Origin: Ailanthus altissimus
Lineage: Eukaryota > Streptophyta > Magnoliopsida > Sapindales > Simaroubaceae
Direction of reading: 5' to 3'
DNA: 64,000 bases
NCBI GenBank assembly: GCA_946807835.1
Contig: OX327696.1
Location: 4,600,501-4,664,500, forward strand
The translations under genes were made by a program, and so were the position numbers. The notes under the pieces were generated by a model. The model did not search any database and was not told where the DNA came from. It saw only the letters and a list, made by a program, of their open reading frames with translations. Numbering within the stretch: position 1 is the first letter of the stretch; each line of letters begins with the position of its first letter. This document shows positions 36,240 to 47,399 of this stretch, one piece after another.

Positions 36240-36674
36240 GGTATCACAACATGAACTATTGAAGGCATGTGAAAAACATATTTCTCAATTTAATTGCTCA
36301 GAATTCGACCCAGCTGCCTCGAGCAATTGATGCCAACTACAACAGTTCTGCTTATAAATATTAAGAGTTTCGTGGCTAATTTTTGACTTTTAGAATAAAA
36401 TATAATAATTTTTCACCTCGTACAGCAATTGTTTATGTATTAAATATATACCGATTGTTTATCCTGAGTTGAAGGTTAATGAATCTTCTTAATAAATCAA
36501 TAATTTAAAAACATGTCATTTTTATTCTTTAATCGCTTAAATTCTAATTAGGATAACAATAAATTTTTATTTTTCGCACCTTGGCCTCGTTACTTTGATA
36601 ATATGTTTATATAAATGTAGGCCCGACTTGAATTGCTTTCTAAATTAATTTGAAGAAAAATTGTGTAAAACAAA
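36240..36674 (+). promoter_or_regulatory. BAHD3 upstream region with TATA box
   Basis: Upstream block B (ACATATTTCTCAATTTAATTG near 36267) recurs at 46650 and, weaker, at 17035. TTATATAAAT at 36607-36616 is a good TATA box about 60 bp before the ATG at 36675, which fits a short leader. Confidence 0.55.
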
Positions 36675-37872
36675 ATGAAGGTTGAGATAATTTCCAGAGA
36701 GTGCATCAAACCCTCTTCTCCAACACCCCTTCATCTCAAAACATATAAGTTCTCTCTCTTGGATCAATGTATTGATCACTTTTATAGAGGGGATTTATTT
36801 TATAGAGGCTCGAGTTAAATGTCCCCTCAATGAACTTCTCAACCAGCCAGATCACACTTTCATCAACAAATTCATCGCTTCTGATGCTAGTGAGCAAGGT
36901 GGGTCGATTCTAGGAATTCACGTAGCAAAGATACAAGTAACAAAATTTGCATGCGGTGGCCTTGTCATTGGCGCTTCTATCTCTCATCGGTTTGGTGATG
37001 GGACAACGTTGGCCTCATTTTTGAAGAGTTGGGCTGTTACGATGAGTTGCAAAAATGCTGGACGAGCTGTACGTCCTAACAATGATGCTTCATCATTATT
37101 TCCTCAAAGAGATGCATTTCCAAGAGAAGCAACATTGGTGGACATTTCGAGCGGATTTTTAAAACGCGGCAAATTTGTTACCGGGAGATTTGTATTTGAC
37201 GACAAAGCAATAACCACCCTCAAAGCAAGGGCAACTAGCTCACTCGTGAAAAATCCAACGCGTGTTGAGGTTGTGTCCGCATTCATTTCCAAATGCGTCA
37301 TGAAAGCTTTCAAAACAAAAACTGGTTCCCAAAAACTAACTTTACTGAGCCATGCAGTAAATTTACGTCAAAACATTTGGCCACCGTTGTCAGAATATTC
37401 TATGGGAAATATCATTTGCTTAGCAAATGCACTATGCATGAATGAGCAAGAGTTGGACGGCTTGGTGTGGCAGATAAGGACAGCAATAATGAAAGTTAAC
37501 GGAGAATTTGTGAAAAGTTTGCAAGGTGATAACGGATTTCTTAACCTTTCTGAAGCTGTGGAAGATCAGAATAGAGCGTGTTCAATTGCGACAGAAAGAA
37601 TTACATTTAGCAGTTGGTGTAAATTTGGTTTATATGATATTAATTTTGGATGGGGAAAGCCAATTTGGATTAGTTGTATTGGTTTGGATGGTTCGGTCAT
37701 CAATTTCACGGATAGTATCGTTCTCGTGAATACAAGATCGGGAGATGGGATTGAAGCATGGCTGTATTTGCTTGAGGAGGATATAAATATATTAGAACAT
37801 GACGAAGAATTACTTGCGTTTGCCACCTTGAAACCGAGTCCCTTGGAACTTGGTATTGTTATTGTCAAATAA
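36675..37872 (+). pseudogene. BAHD3: acyltransferase broken by a 179-bp internal deletion
   Basis: The ATG at 36675 opens a normal BAHD N-terminus ([18 protein letters not shown]), read to DQCIDHFY. At 36785/36786 the sequence jumps to what is 40031 in BAHD4; 179 bp, including the LYYPGNQ to DCND part, is missing. The loss shifts the frame and the ATG frame ends at TAA 36816-36818 after 47 codons. The rest (to 37872) stays open in another frame, with HRFGD and an NFGWG motif in place of DFGWG. Its coding part differs from BAHD4 at only three bases. With promoter and start but no full frame, it is probably a pseudogene. An AATAAA lies at 38077. Confidence 0.9.
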
Positions 37873-38692
37873 AGGAATAAGGATCAACATCTATGTATGT
37901 TATCAATCTCGAGAGATATTTTTGGTATGGTACCTCTTTGTACACAATATTTGCCTTTTTGAGAGGCAATATGTTTGTCAGAGTCCTCATTAATATCTTT
38001 TGTAATGAATTATTTCTGAATATCGATCTCTGTATTGTGATTGAAATGATGTATGTTGTAATATTCTAGTTTCATGAATAAAGTTTGTAAAAAGAATCTC
38101 TTAATGACATTAGTCTTTGGAGGATAGTAAATGAAGAAATTCAAATTTTGTTAAAAACAATTTTATATGTTCTAGCTATAAGAAGATTTAGTACAATTTG
38201 TATTTGTATTTTTCACTACTTAAATTTAATTTGAATTTTTGTTTGTGGTAATGTCAGATACTTTGTGATGATGATGATGATGGTAGTAATATATAACAAT
38301 AACAACAATAATAATATATAACCTTGTTCAAGTTATTTATGCGACCATATTTTTTCCAGCAGATAATATTCCCATGACGAAGATAACCCAGTTATGTAAT
38401 GTGAATCTTTCTCTGTTTTGAAAATTTATTTTTACTTTCTTTTTTACCTAACTTGAATTCCCAACAAAATACAAGAGAAATAAAACTAACCTTCTAAATT
38501 TTCAGGCCATCTATCATATACTTTTAACGAGTTTTTTCTCAATTTTATCGATATCTATTTGTTACGGTTTCATAGTTTTTGTTATACTACAATTTCAATG
38601 GAAAAAGAATTCCAATCTTGGTGGAGTATAGATTGCAATTCTTGTCTTTTGTATTAGATAATAATTTAAAATAAAATTTGTACAAAAGATAT
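37873..38692 (+). other. 3' flank of BAHD3, duplicated after BAHD4
   Basis: Aligns with 41118-41938. Contains the polyadenylation signal AATAAA at 38077-38082 and a short GAT microsatellite near 38267. It differs from its partner several times per 100 bp, much more than the coding regions do. Confidence 0.7.
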
Positions 38693-39260
38693 AAAGGCTA
38701 CAGCACTCAATAATTTTTTTTTGAGTGCTGTAGCCTTACATAGCACTCAATAAAGGCTACAAATAATTTTTTTTTTTTTAACTATAAAAAGTATTACAAA
38801 AGTGTCATCCACCTCAACACCTCATTAAAAATAAAATCACATAAGAAATCAATGAAGGACTAATCCGAAAATACCACATCATGCAACCTTCCGCAAAAGG
38901 GCCAGATTAGAAAAAAATAACATGTGACATTGAGGTAAGGCCATATTATCTCCAATATCCATTCTCTGTGTAACATGTCTCAAGACCATTTTTAGGATAG
39001 TGACACTCATTCGAGCTTAAAATGTATTTGAGCTCTTCCCTAGTTAGCTCTGTACTTTTTAAACACCTCTTCTGACCTTAAACACAACCGCAATAACTTT
39101 CTCTAACCTAATTGAGCCAAGTTATCTTCTTTAATAAGTTCTTCACTCACTGAACCTAAGCTTTCTATTAGGCTATTGCTTTCTCTCATCGAAATAAATC
39201 ATCACTCATTTGTAATTAAGAGACAATTGGTTGCTAGCTTATTGAATTTGACCATAAACA
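38693..39260 (+). repeat. Ty3/gypsy LTR in the first duplication unit, with foldback insertion
   Basis: Homologous to 41939-42467 and, in its first ~285 bp, to 44834-45120. It ends ...CATAAACA before a gypsy primer site (39261). Its left end carries a perfect 15-bp inverted repeat, GGCTACAGCACTCAA at 38696-38710 and its complement at 38721-38735, with loop TAATTTTTTT. The second unit lacks this insertion. Confidence 0.65.
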
Positions 39261-39837
39261 GTTGTCGCCGATTTTGGGGACACAACAAAAAGCCCTCTCA
39301 TTATTAGAATTTAGGTCATTACTTGAAAACTTACTTAAGGAACCATACAATAAGTTTGGAAGGATGATATAAGATCATATTTGAATGTTGCTCTCGAAGG
39401 TTAGAGATAAATGTAGATCCAGTAGAGAAAGTTATGCTAATAGCTTCAAGTCTAGATCTGAAGGTGAAGTGCCAAAAGAAAACTCTTTGTTTAGAGTTTA
39501 AAGTGCCCTAATTCTTTCTCATTTTATTTGTTATAAATAAGGAATCGTAACTGAGTCAAGAGATGCATAGACATATTTAAGGTCAAAATCCTTAAGAAAT
39601 ATAGTATGACATTCTAAAAGTTATTTATTAAGACCTTGATTGATATTATCATTAAGAACCCTAGACTGAATAGAATCAAGACCTCTACAAAGCTCTAAAG
39701 CATGTTGAACTTCCCTAAGTTATATATCTTGAAGCCTTTTAAGGCTCAATGCATTAAGACCTTTACAAAGGTCAAGATTAGTATGCTACGACCTTTTAAA
39801 GTTATGTATTAAGAGCTCTATTAAGGTTAGGAATATC
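39261..39837 (+). mobile_element. Primer site and internal start of the gypsy element, first unit
   Basis: GTTGTCGCCGATTTTGGGGA at 39261-39280 resembles the Tat/Ogre-type primer site (TGGCGCCG...GGGGA). The following text has hairpin-like motifs (GACCTTTACAAAGGTC). The element is cut at 39837, where the second BAHD copy begins. Confidence 0.6.
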
Positions 39838-41117
39838 TTGATCACTTTTATGGTTCTATGGTCCTCTACTATCCGGGGAATCAAGATTTCAAACTTTCCG
39901 ACTCGACTGATATCGACCATATTATGTCTTGCAGGATGCAGTTATTGAAACAATCACTCTCAGAAAACTTAGCCCTTTTTTACCCGTTTGCTGGAAAGAT
40001 AAAAGATCAACTTTCTGTTGATTGCAACGACGAGGGGATTTATTTTATAGAGGCTCGAGTTAAATGTCCCCTCAATGAACTTCTCAACCAGCCAGATCAC
40101 ACTTTCATCAACAAATTCATCGCTTCTGATGCTAGTGAGCAAGGTGGGTCGATTCTAGGAGTTCACGTAGCAAAGATACAAGTAACAAAATTTGCATGCG
40201 GTGGCCTTGTCATTGGCGCTTCTATCTCTCATCGGTTTGGTGATGGGACAACGTTGGCCTCATTTTTGAAGAGTTGGGCTGTTACGATGAGTTGCAAAAA
40301 TGCTGGACGAGCTGTACGTCCTAACAATGATGCTTCATCATTATTTCCTCAAAGAGATGCATTTCCAAGAGAAGCAACATTGGTGGACATTTCGAGCGGA
40401 TTTTTAAAACGCGGCAAATTTGTTACCGGGAGATTTGTATTTGACGACAAAGCAATAACCACCCTCAAAGCAAGGGCAACTAGCTCACTCGTGAAAAATC
40501 CAACGCGTGTTGAGGTTGTGTCCGCATTCATTTCCAAATGCGTCATGAAAGCTTTCAAAACAAAAACTGGTTCCCAAAAACTAACTTTACTGAGCCATGC
40601 AGTAAATTTACGTCAAAACATTTGGCCACCGTTGTCAGAATATTCTATGGGAAATATCATTTGCTTAGCAAATGCACTATGCATGAATGAGCAAGAGTTG
40701 GACGGCTTGGTGTGGCAGATAAGGACAGCAATAATGAAAGTTAACGGAGAATTTGTGAAAAGTTTGCAAGGTGATAACGGATTTCTTAACCTTTCTGAAG
40801 CTGTGGAAGATCAGAATAGAGCGTGTTCAATTGCGACAGAAAGAATTACATTTAGCAGTTGGTGTAAATTTGGTTTATATGATATTAATTTTGGATGGGG
40901 AAAGCCAATTTGGATTAGTTGTATTGGTTTGGATGGTTCGGTCATCAATTTCATGGATAGTATCGTTCTCCTGAATACAAGATCGGGAGATGGGATTGAA
41001 GCATGGCTGTATTTGCTTGAGGAGGATATAAATATATTAGAACATGACGAAGAATTACTTGCGTTTGCCACCTTGAAACCGAGTCCCTTGGAACTTGGTA
41101 TTGTTATTGTCAAATAA
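39838..41117 (+). pseudogene. BAHD4: 5'-truncated acyltransferase with open 419-residue remainder
   Basis: Homology begins abruptly at TTGATCACTTTTAT (39838-39851), inside the gene, just after retroelement sequence. The first ~40 codons and the promoter are therefore missing. The first in-frame ATG is 39858 and gives 419 residues: LYYPGNQ, HRFGD (125-129) and NFGWG (344-348; N replaces the Asp of DFGWG). It retains the 179 bp lost from BAHD3. Without the N-terminal strand and a BAHD promoter it is probably not functional, though the long intact frame shows the truncation is recent. AATAAA lies at 41322. BAHD3 and BAHD4 together hold all parts of one gene. Confidence 0.88.
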
Positions 41118-41938
41118 AGGAATAAGGATCAACATCTATGCATGTTATCAATCTCGAGAGATATTTTTGGTATGGTACCTCTTTGTACACAGTATTTGCC
41201 TTTTTGAGAGGCAATATGTTTGTCAGAGTCCTCATTAATATCTTTTGTAATGAATTATTTCTGAATGTCGATCTCTGTATTGTGATTGAAATGATGTATG
41301 TTGTAATATTCTAGTTTCATGAATAAAGTTTGTAAACAGAATCTCTTAATGACATTATTCTTTGGAGGATAGTAACTGAAGAAATTCAAAATTTGTTAAA
41401 AACAATTTTACATGTTCTAGCTATAAGAAGATTTAGTACAATTTGTATTTGTATTTTTCACTACTTAAATTTAATTTGCATTTTTGTTTGTGGTGATGTG
41501 AGACACCTTGTGATGATGATGATGATAGTAGTAATATATAACAATAACAACAATCATAATATATAACCTTGTTCAAGTTATTTATGCGACCATATTTTTT
41601 TCCACTAGATAATATTCCTATGACGAAGAAAACCCAGTTATGTAATGTGAATCTTTCTCTGTTTTGAATTTTTCTATTTACTCTTTTTTTACCTAACTTG
41701 AATACCCAACAATACAAAAGAGAAATAAAATTAACCTTCTAAATTTTCAGGCCATCTATCATATACATTTAAGGAGTTTTTCCTTAATTTTATCGATATC
41801 TATTTGTTACGGTTTCATAGTTTTTGTTATACTACAATTTCAATGGAAAAAGAATTCCAATCTTGGTGGAGTATGGATCGCAATTCTTGTCTTTTGTATT
41901 AGGTAATAATTTAAAATAGAATTTGTACAAAAGATAGA
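41118..41938 (+). other. 3' flank of BAHD4
   Basis: Second copy of 37873-38692, with the polyadenylation signal at 41322-41327 and a GAT microsatellite near 41511. No gene. Confidence 0.7.
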
Positions 41939-44900
41939 TGCAGCCTTGCATAGCACTCAATAAGGGCTACAAATAATTCTTCTTTATTATAAATAGTATT
42001 ACAATAGTGTCATCCACCTCAGCCCCTTATTAAAAATAAAATCACATAAGAAATCAATGAGGGACTAATCTGAAAATACGACATCATGCAGCCTTCAGCA
42101 AAAGGGCCAAATTAGAAAAAAAAAAAACATGTGGCATTGAGGTAGGGCCATATTGTCTCCAATATCCATTCTCTGTGTGACATGTGTCAAGACCATTTTT
42201 AGGATAGTGTCACTCATTTGAGCTTAAAATGTATTTGAGCTCTTCCCTAGTTATCTCTGCACCTTCTAAACTCTTCTTTTGACCTTAAACACAACCTCAA
42301 TAACTTTCTCTAACCTAATTGAGCCAAGTTATCTTCTTTAATAAGTTCTTCACTCACTGAACCTAAGCTTTCTATTAGGCTATTGCTTTCCCTCACCGAA
42401 ATAAATCATCACTCATTTGTAATTAAGAGACAATTGGTTGCTAGCTTATCGAATTTGACCATAAACAGTTGTCGCCGATTTTGGGGACACAACAAAAAGC
42501 CCTCTCATTATTAGAATTTAGGTCATTACTTGAAAACTTACTTAAGGAACCATACAATAAGTTTGGAAGGATGATATAAGATCATATTTGAATGTTGCTC
42601 TCGAAGGTTAAAGATAAATGTAGATCCAGTAGAGAAAGTTATGCTAATAGCTCCAAGTCTAGATTTGAAGGTGAAGTGCCAAAAGAAAACTCTTTGTTTA
42701 GAGTTTAAAGTGCCCTAATTCTTTCTCATTTTATTTGTTATGTATAAGGAATCGTAACTCAGTGCAGAGATGCATAGATATATTTAAGGTCAAAATCCTT
42801 AAGAAATATAGTATGAGATCCTAAAAGTTATTTATTAAAACCTGTATTGATATTATCATTAAAAACCCTAGATTGAATAGCATCATGACCTCTACAAAAG
42901 TCTAAAGCATGTTGAACTTCCCTAGGTTGTATATCTTGAAGCCTTTTAAGGCTCAATGCACTAAGACCTTTACAAAGGTCAAGATTTGTATGCTATGACC
43001 TTTTAAAGTTATGTATTGAGAGCTCTACAAAGGTCAGGAATATATAAGCCTTAGTTTAAAAGTATCAAGACCTTCATAAAGCTCAAGGTTATTAAAATCC
43101 TTTAAAGGTCTGTGCTCAGAGCTGTGTAAGAGCTCGTTTAAATTTTCATAGTTGTATAATAGCTTATGTGTATCTCCAGATCTGTGTAAAAGCTCACGTG
43201 TATCTACTGAGCTATGTAAGAACACATTCGTGTCTTTAGAACTATATAAGAGCTTATTTGTATCTTCAGAGCTGTGTAAACCTTATGTATATCTCTAAAT
43301 TTTGAGCTCAAATCTTCGACGCACCAAAAGTGAAAAATGAGATGTTGAAAACGTATATAAGGAAAGAATAATCAAATAGGCCTTAAGTGCAATAAATATT
43401 ATGTAAAACCCCAAAGGTATAAAAATGTGGATTGCCTTCAATTTACACTTATGGATAGTGCCCTAAGGATGAAAAAATGAATATTTGTGTGACGATTATT
43501 TTTGGCATAAAAATAAATCTTTATATGACGATCATTTTTTTATAAGTGTCATTACACTCGACCACTAAAGTACTTCCATGTGCATGTGCCTCGAGGATGC
43601 CAAAAATGAATCTAAGTATGGCGATCATTTTTTTATACCAAAAATGATTATGTTATTCTTTTTTAAAAGGGATTATTACATCAAATAGGGGTTGATCCCT
43701 ATTGTACACAAATATGTCTCTATGGCATTTTATCTATATTTGAAGCTAAAGGGTTGAGCCCTATTCTCCAATGAACACCAAATAAGATATGTATCTCTAA
43801 AGAGGTTATCTTTATTTAGGACCAAGGAGTTGAGCCTCATGTTCTCCAACGAATCCCATAGGAGATATTTCTCCAATGGGTGATATCTCTACTCAGTACT
43901 AGACGATGAATCTTGCTACAATTTTAGGAACCAAGCTTTGTCTCAAAAGTTTAGCTACTATACCAAGAAAAACAAACTGGTTAATTTATGCCAAATCACC
44001 ACACAAACCTACCATTAGCATCATGCTAAGTAAACCAAAATAGCTTGCCTAACCCATAAAGTATAATTCAATTTACCAATACTGCATGCAAAATAAATAA
44101 GTTTAAGGTTAACTAAGAGGCCCATGCAATAATAATATCCAAATCACCTAAAATAAACCTATATACTATTTACTATCATACGTCCAATCATAAACAATGG
44201 CACTTAGTTTTATAATAAGATAGTAAGCTCAAAAGTAGAATCTTACCTATAAGGAGAAAAAAAATTTATTTCTCATATTTTTAAGAGTTTTTATTGTTTC
44301 CTCTCTCTACACTAGATATTAGGAGAGTTAATGTTGAGGGATATTTTTTGACTGCCTATATAGACCAATCATAGACTACCACATGGCTTATTGAAATTAA
44401 GAGTAAGCTTTGCACCGGATTGGCCACCATAACCTCATAAACATTGCTTCATAAAGCTACTCAGCTCTATAAAAAGACAAAGAAGACTAGGCTAAGTAGA
44501 AACCTAAACCAATTAAGGCTCATCATTCAAAGTATAGAGTATTCTATGTTAGGTCCATTGATCTTAATTAAGCTTCACAATTTCCCCATGATTGCATACA
44601 AGTGGTAGTTAAAAAATCAAAATAGGATATCAAAAAAATAGCTTAGTTGTCCATATTACCACTAAGTCCACACTTGCCACATCAGCTTACAAATGGTAAT
44701 TAAATTGTTAATGAGGATATTTCAATGAGGACACTTAATTGTCCACATCATCATTGAGCCCCACAACTGCCTCTTATAGAAACTACATCAGATAATAACT
44801 AATAAGGAAAAAGATAAAAGGGAACAAAAGATAGGTTCACCCTACAAAGCATTTAGTAAAGGATCATGGAAAAATCTCTCTTACTATAGATTGCATTGCA

Positions 44901-45120
44901 AAACCTATCATCTACCTCAACACCTTATCAAAAATAAGATCACATAATAAGCAATAAGGGACAAATCCTAAAATGCCACGTTATACAGTTTATCCATAAA
45001 AGGCCTAGATGAGTATAAAATCACCACATGGCATCGAGGTGAAGTTATGTTGTCACTAATCTCCATTCTCTATGTGACATATGTCAATATCACTTTTAGG
45101 ATAGTTACACTTATTGGGCA
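41939..45120 (+). mobile_element. Degraded non-autonomous gypsy element (LTR, primer site, no pol)
   Basis: 5' LTR 41939-42467 begins TGCAGCCTTGCATAGC and ends ATAAACA. The primer site GTTGTCGCCGATTTTGGGGA follows at 42468. A partial 3' LTR (44834-45120) matches the first ~285 bp of the 5' LTR (for example CACATAAxAAxxAAT and CCATTCTCTxTGTGACAT). It is preceded by a purine-rich AAAAAGATAAAAGGGAACA near 44808. The 2.4-kb interior has no recognisable gag or pol and consists of short degenerate repeats, so it resembles a LARD-type or decayed Tat/Ogre element. Confidence 0.6.
43110..43290. repeat. Degenerate ~30-36-bp tandem repeat
   Basis: Units like CAGAGCTGTGTAAGAGCTC occur five to six times (43116, 43150, 43180, 43208, 43240, 43268), with TGTATCT-type joints. 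Because the period is near 36 bp, the minus strand shows a spurious repeated peptide (ELLHSS). Confidence 0.65.
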
Positions 45121-45379
45121 TATTCTTGCTCACCAAGAGAAATCTAGACCAAAAACGTTTACTAAAATGCCCAAACCAAGTATTGAATTCCTTAGTACAA
45201 ATGGTATAATCTCATACTCTTTCCTATAACATGATAGATTGCCTTAAAACATTCTTCTCATTTTCAACTAAGCATGACACATACTTTTAAAGATATTACA
45301 CTCTTATCTCTACTAAAAATTCAAGTAGTGTAATGAGCTCACACTAAGCCCTACTATATAAGCATCACTTTGTTCAATG
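45121..45379. other. Non-coding spacer
   Basis: No feature recognised. The 3' LTR homology stops at its left border. Confidence 0.35.
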
Positions 45380-46620
45380 TGTTGAGTGTGATGTTTTTAT
45401 GGGTTCATGTATGTGCTATGTATTCATTACAATGCAATTTATACATCTCATACATATATATTGCGCAGCGAAAATAAAATTTTAATTTTCTTATGCAACA
45501 AACACATACTTAATTTAAGTCTCATTACACTAACGAGAATGAGAATTACCTTAAAAGCCTTTGAAAGATGTTTTCAAATTTGAGCTCACATGAAGTGCTC
45601 TCCTTGGTAATTCTAGATTCTAAGTTAGTGAGCTTGGAATGCTAGAATAGTAGCTGTGTTTTTTTTTTTTTGTGCAAGATTTTCCAAAACAATTATTGGT
45701 TTGGCTTTTCAATTTTGGGTGAGAAAATGGGACTTGAAGAAAAAGAGCAACACTTGCTTTTTATTCTCTCCACCAAGAGTGGTCATTCCTCTCACTTTGC
45801 AAAGATGATGAAGAAAACTCTTTTGTCCACATTTTACATAATATGGTCTAAACTTTTTAAATAAAGGATAAAAGACAAAAACTATTTTTGTCTTATTTCT
45901 TTCCAATATAGACAAACACTTTCCCAAGCCCTTAACAAAATATCTCTTAAGCTTTTTATTATTTTAAGTCATCAAAAGTATTGTTGTCACCATTTTAAAT
46001 AATGTGTCCTTTTCTATAAATAAAGCTTATCTAATAAACTTTATTAAGATAATAAGACTATTGTAAAAGAGATAAGTGTCCAAAAACTTATTCAAAGCTT
46101 ATCTAATAAGCTTTAATAAAATAATTAAGTCTATGAATAATGTCCAACACTTGTCACAATCATACACCAATGCTTAACTATTAAGCATTTTCAAAATAAT
46201 CAAGTACATAACAAGTTTTGAACACTTGTACAGTACTATACAAAAGCTTATTCTTTAAGGTTTTGTGATGTGTCAAATTCTAACAATTAAAATTTGACAC
46301 ATGTCAAATTCGAGAGGTCCCAATAACAAATCTTGTTCGCCCATCATCACTTTTGATCTAACTTTTCAATCGAAGATGCCACATTTTGAGAAGTCACAAT
46401 AATGATCTCTCTCCTTGGATAAAAATCTTCAATCGAGAACTATCCATCTTGAGAAATGCCAAAATTGAACTCATCTACAATCTCCTCGGATTGAACTCTT
46501 CGAATGAAGACGCTACCCTAATACTCAATTAGTACACATTACTTGTTCATTTTTTACTTTTAGATTATAATATTGAAGTGACTCAATTTGAACAATCTAA
46601 GACACATAAAAAGTAATCAC
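45380..46620 (+). repeat. LTR-related segment, same family as 60746-62915
   Basis: Begins TGTTGAGTGTGATG and shares with 60746 the early blocks ATGGGTT, CAATTTATACAT, CACATATATAT-like text and GCAGCG followed by A-rich DNA, then CTT...AAGCCTTTG. The right end and a target duplication could not be fixed. BAHD upstream block B begins right after it. Confidence 0.4.
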
Positions 46621-46700
46621 CAACATCAACTAATTGAAGACATGTGAATAAACATATTTCTCAATTTACTTGCTCTGAATTTTATCTAGTTGTCTCCAAG
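46621..46700 (+). repeat. Third copy of BAHD upstream block B
   Basis: AACATATTTCTCAATTTACTTG and flanking text (ATTGAAGACATGTGA; TCTAGTTGTCTCC) match 36250-36330 before BAHD3. No BAHD gene follows, so it is an orphan piece of a duplication. Confidence 0.6.
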
Positions 46701-47399
46701 AGTGTAAATGGATTTTTTAAAAATATTGGGATTTGTATATCACTTTTCTGAAACCTTATAGATCTAGATGTCATTTTTCCAGAAAAAAATTAAATATAAT
46801 AGTTTATAGTAGGATAATATTTAGAGAGAAGCAACAATATCTCAATCAAATGAAGCAATTACCACAAGAGGAAGTGGTTTTTTATACAAGTTCCAATTTT
46901 GGGCAAGCTTCATTGCAAGAAATTTAGGCAAGTTTCATTTGGAGAAGATTCATTCATTTATCTTACACTAAATTATGTTAGTTCAATTAACAATGATGAA
47001 CTTGTTCTTTATTAAATTCTTATAATGAATAATAAGTTTATACATGTTTAAAATATCTTTCTAGACTATACGTGTATCTATATCATCTTATAAATTTTTT
47101 AATATTTAGTTAGATCATATAAATTTTTAATATTTTTAAAGTTTTTTATTGAATTTTTTTTAATTGTTGCTTATAAAGTTTTAATATTTAATTTTATTCA
47201 AAAATTCTTATAAAGTTTTTAATATTTAGTTATAAATTTATATTTCTTATAAATTTGAATTTTTTTTTATTGTAGAAAATTTTAGATAATTTTTATTTAT
47301 CTTTTATGTATGGATTTTAAATATAATGTAAATATTAATATATTGTGGTTAATATACTTTTTATTGGAAATTTAAAAGAAATTCTAAATAAGCATTGTT
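46701..47399. other. AT-rich spacer
   Basis: No gene, RNA or terminus recognised. It may be the interior of a deleted CACTA element whose right end follows. Confidence 0.35.

Noticed and set aside
43034..43225. Repeat protein with ELLHSS units on the minus strand
   Set aside because: The repeat follows from a ~36-bp DNA repeat inside a retroelement; there is no start context, promoter or known family.
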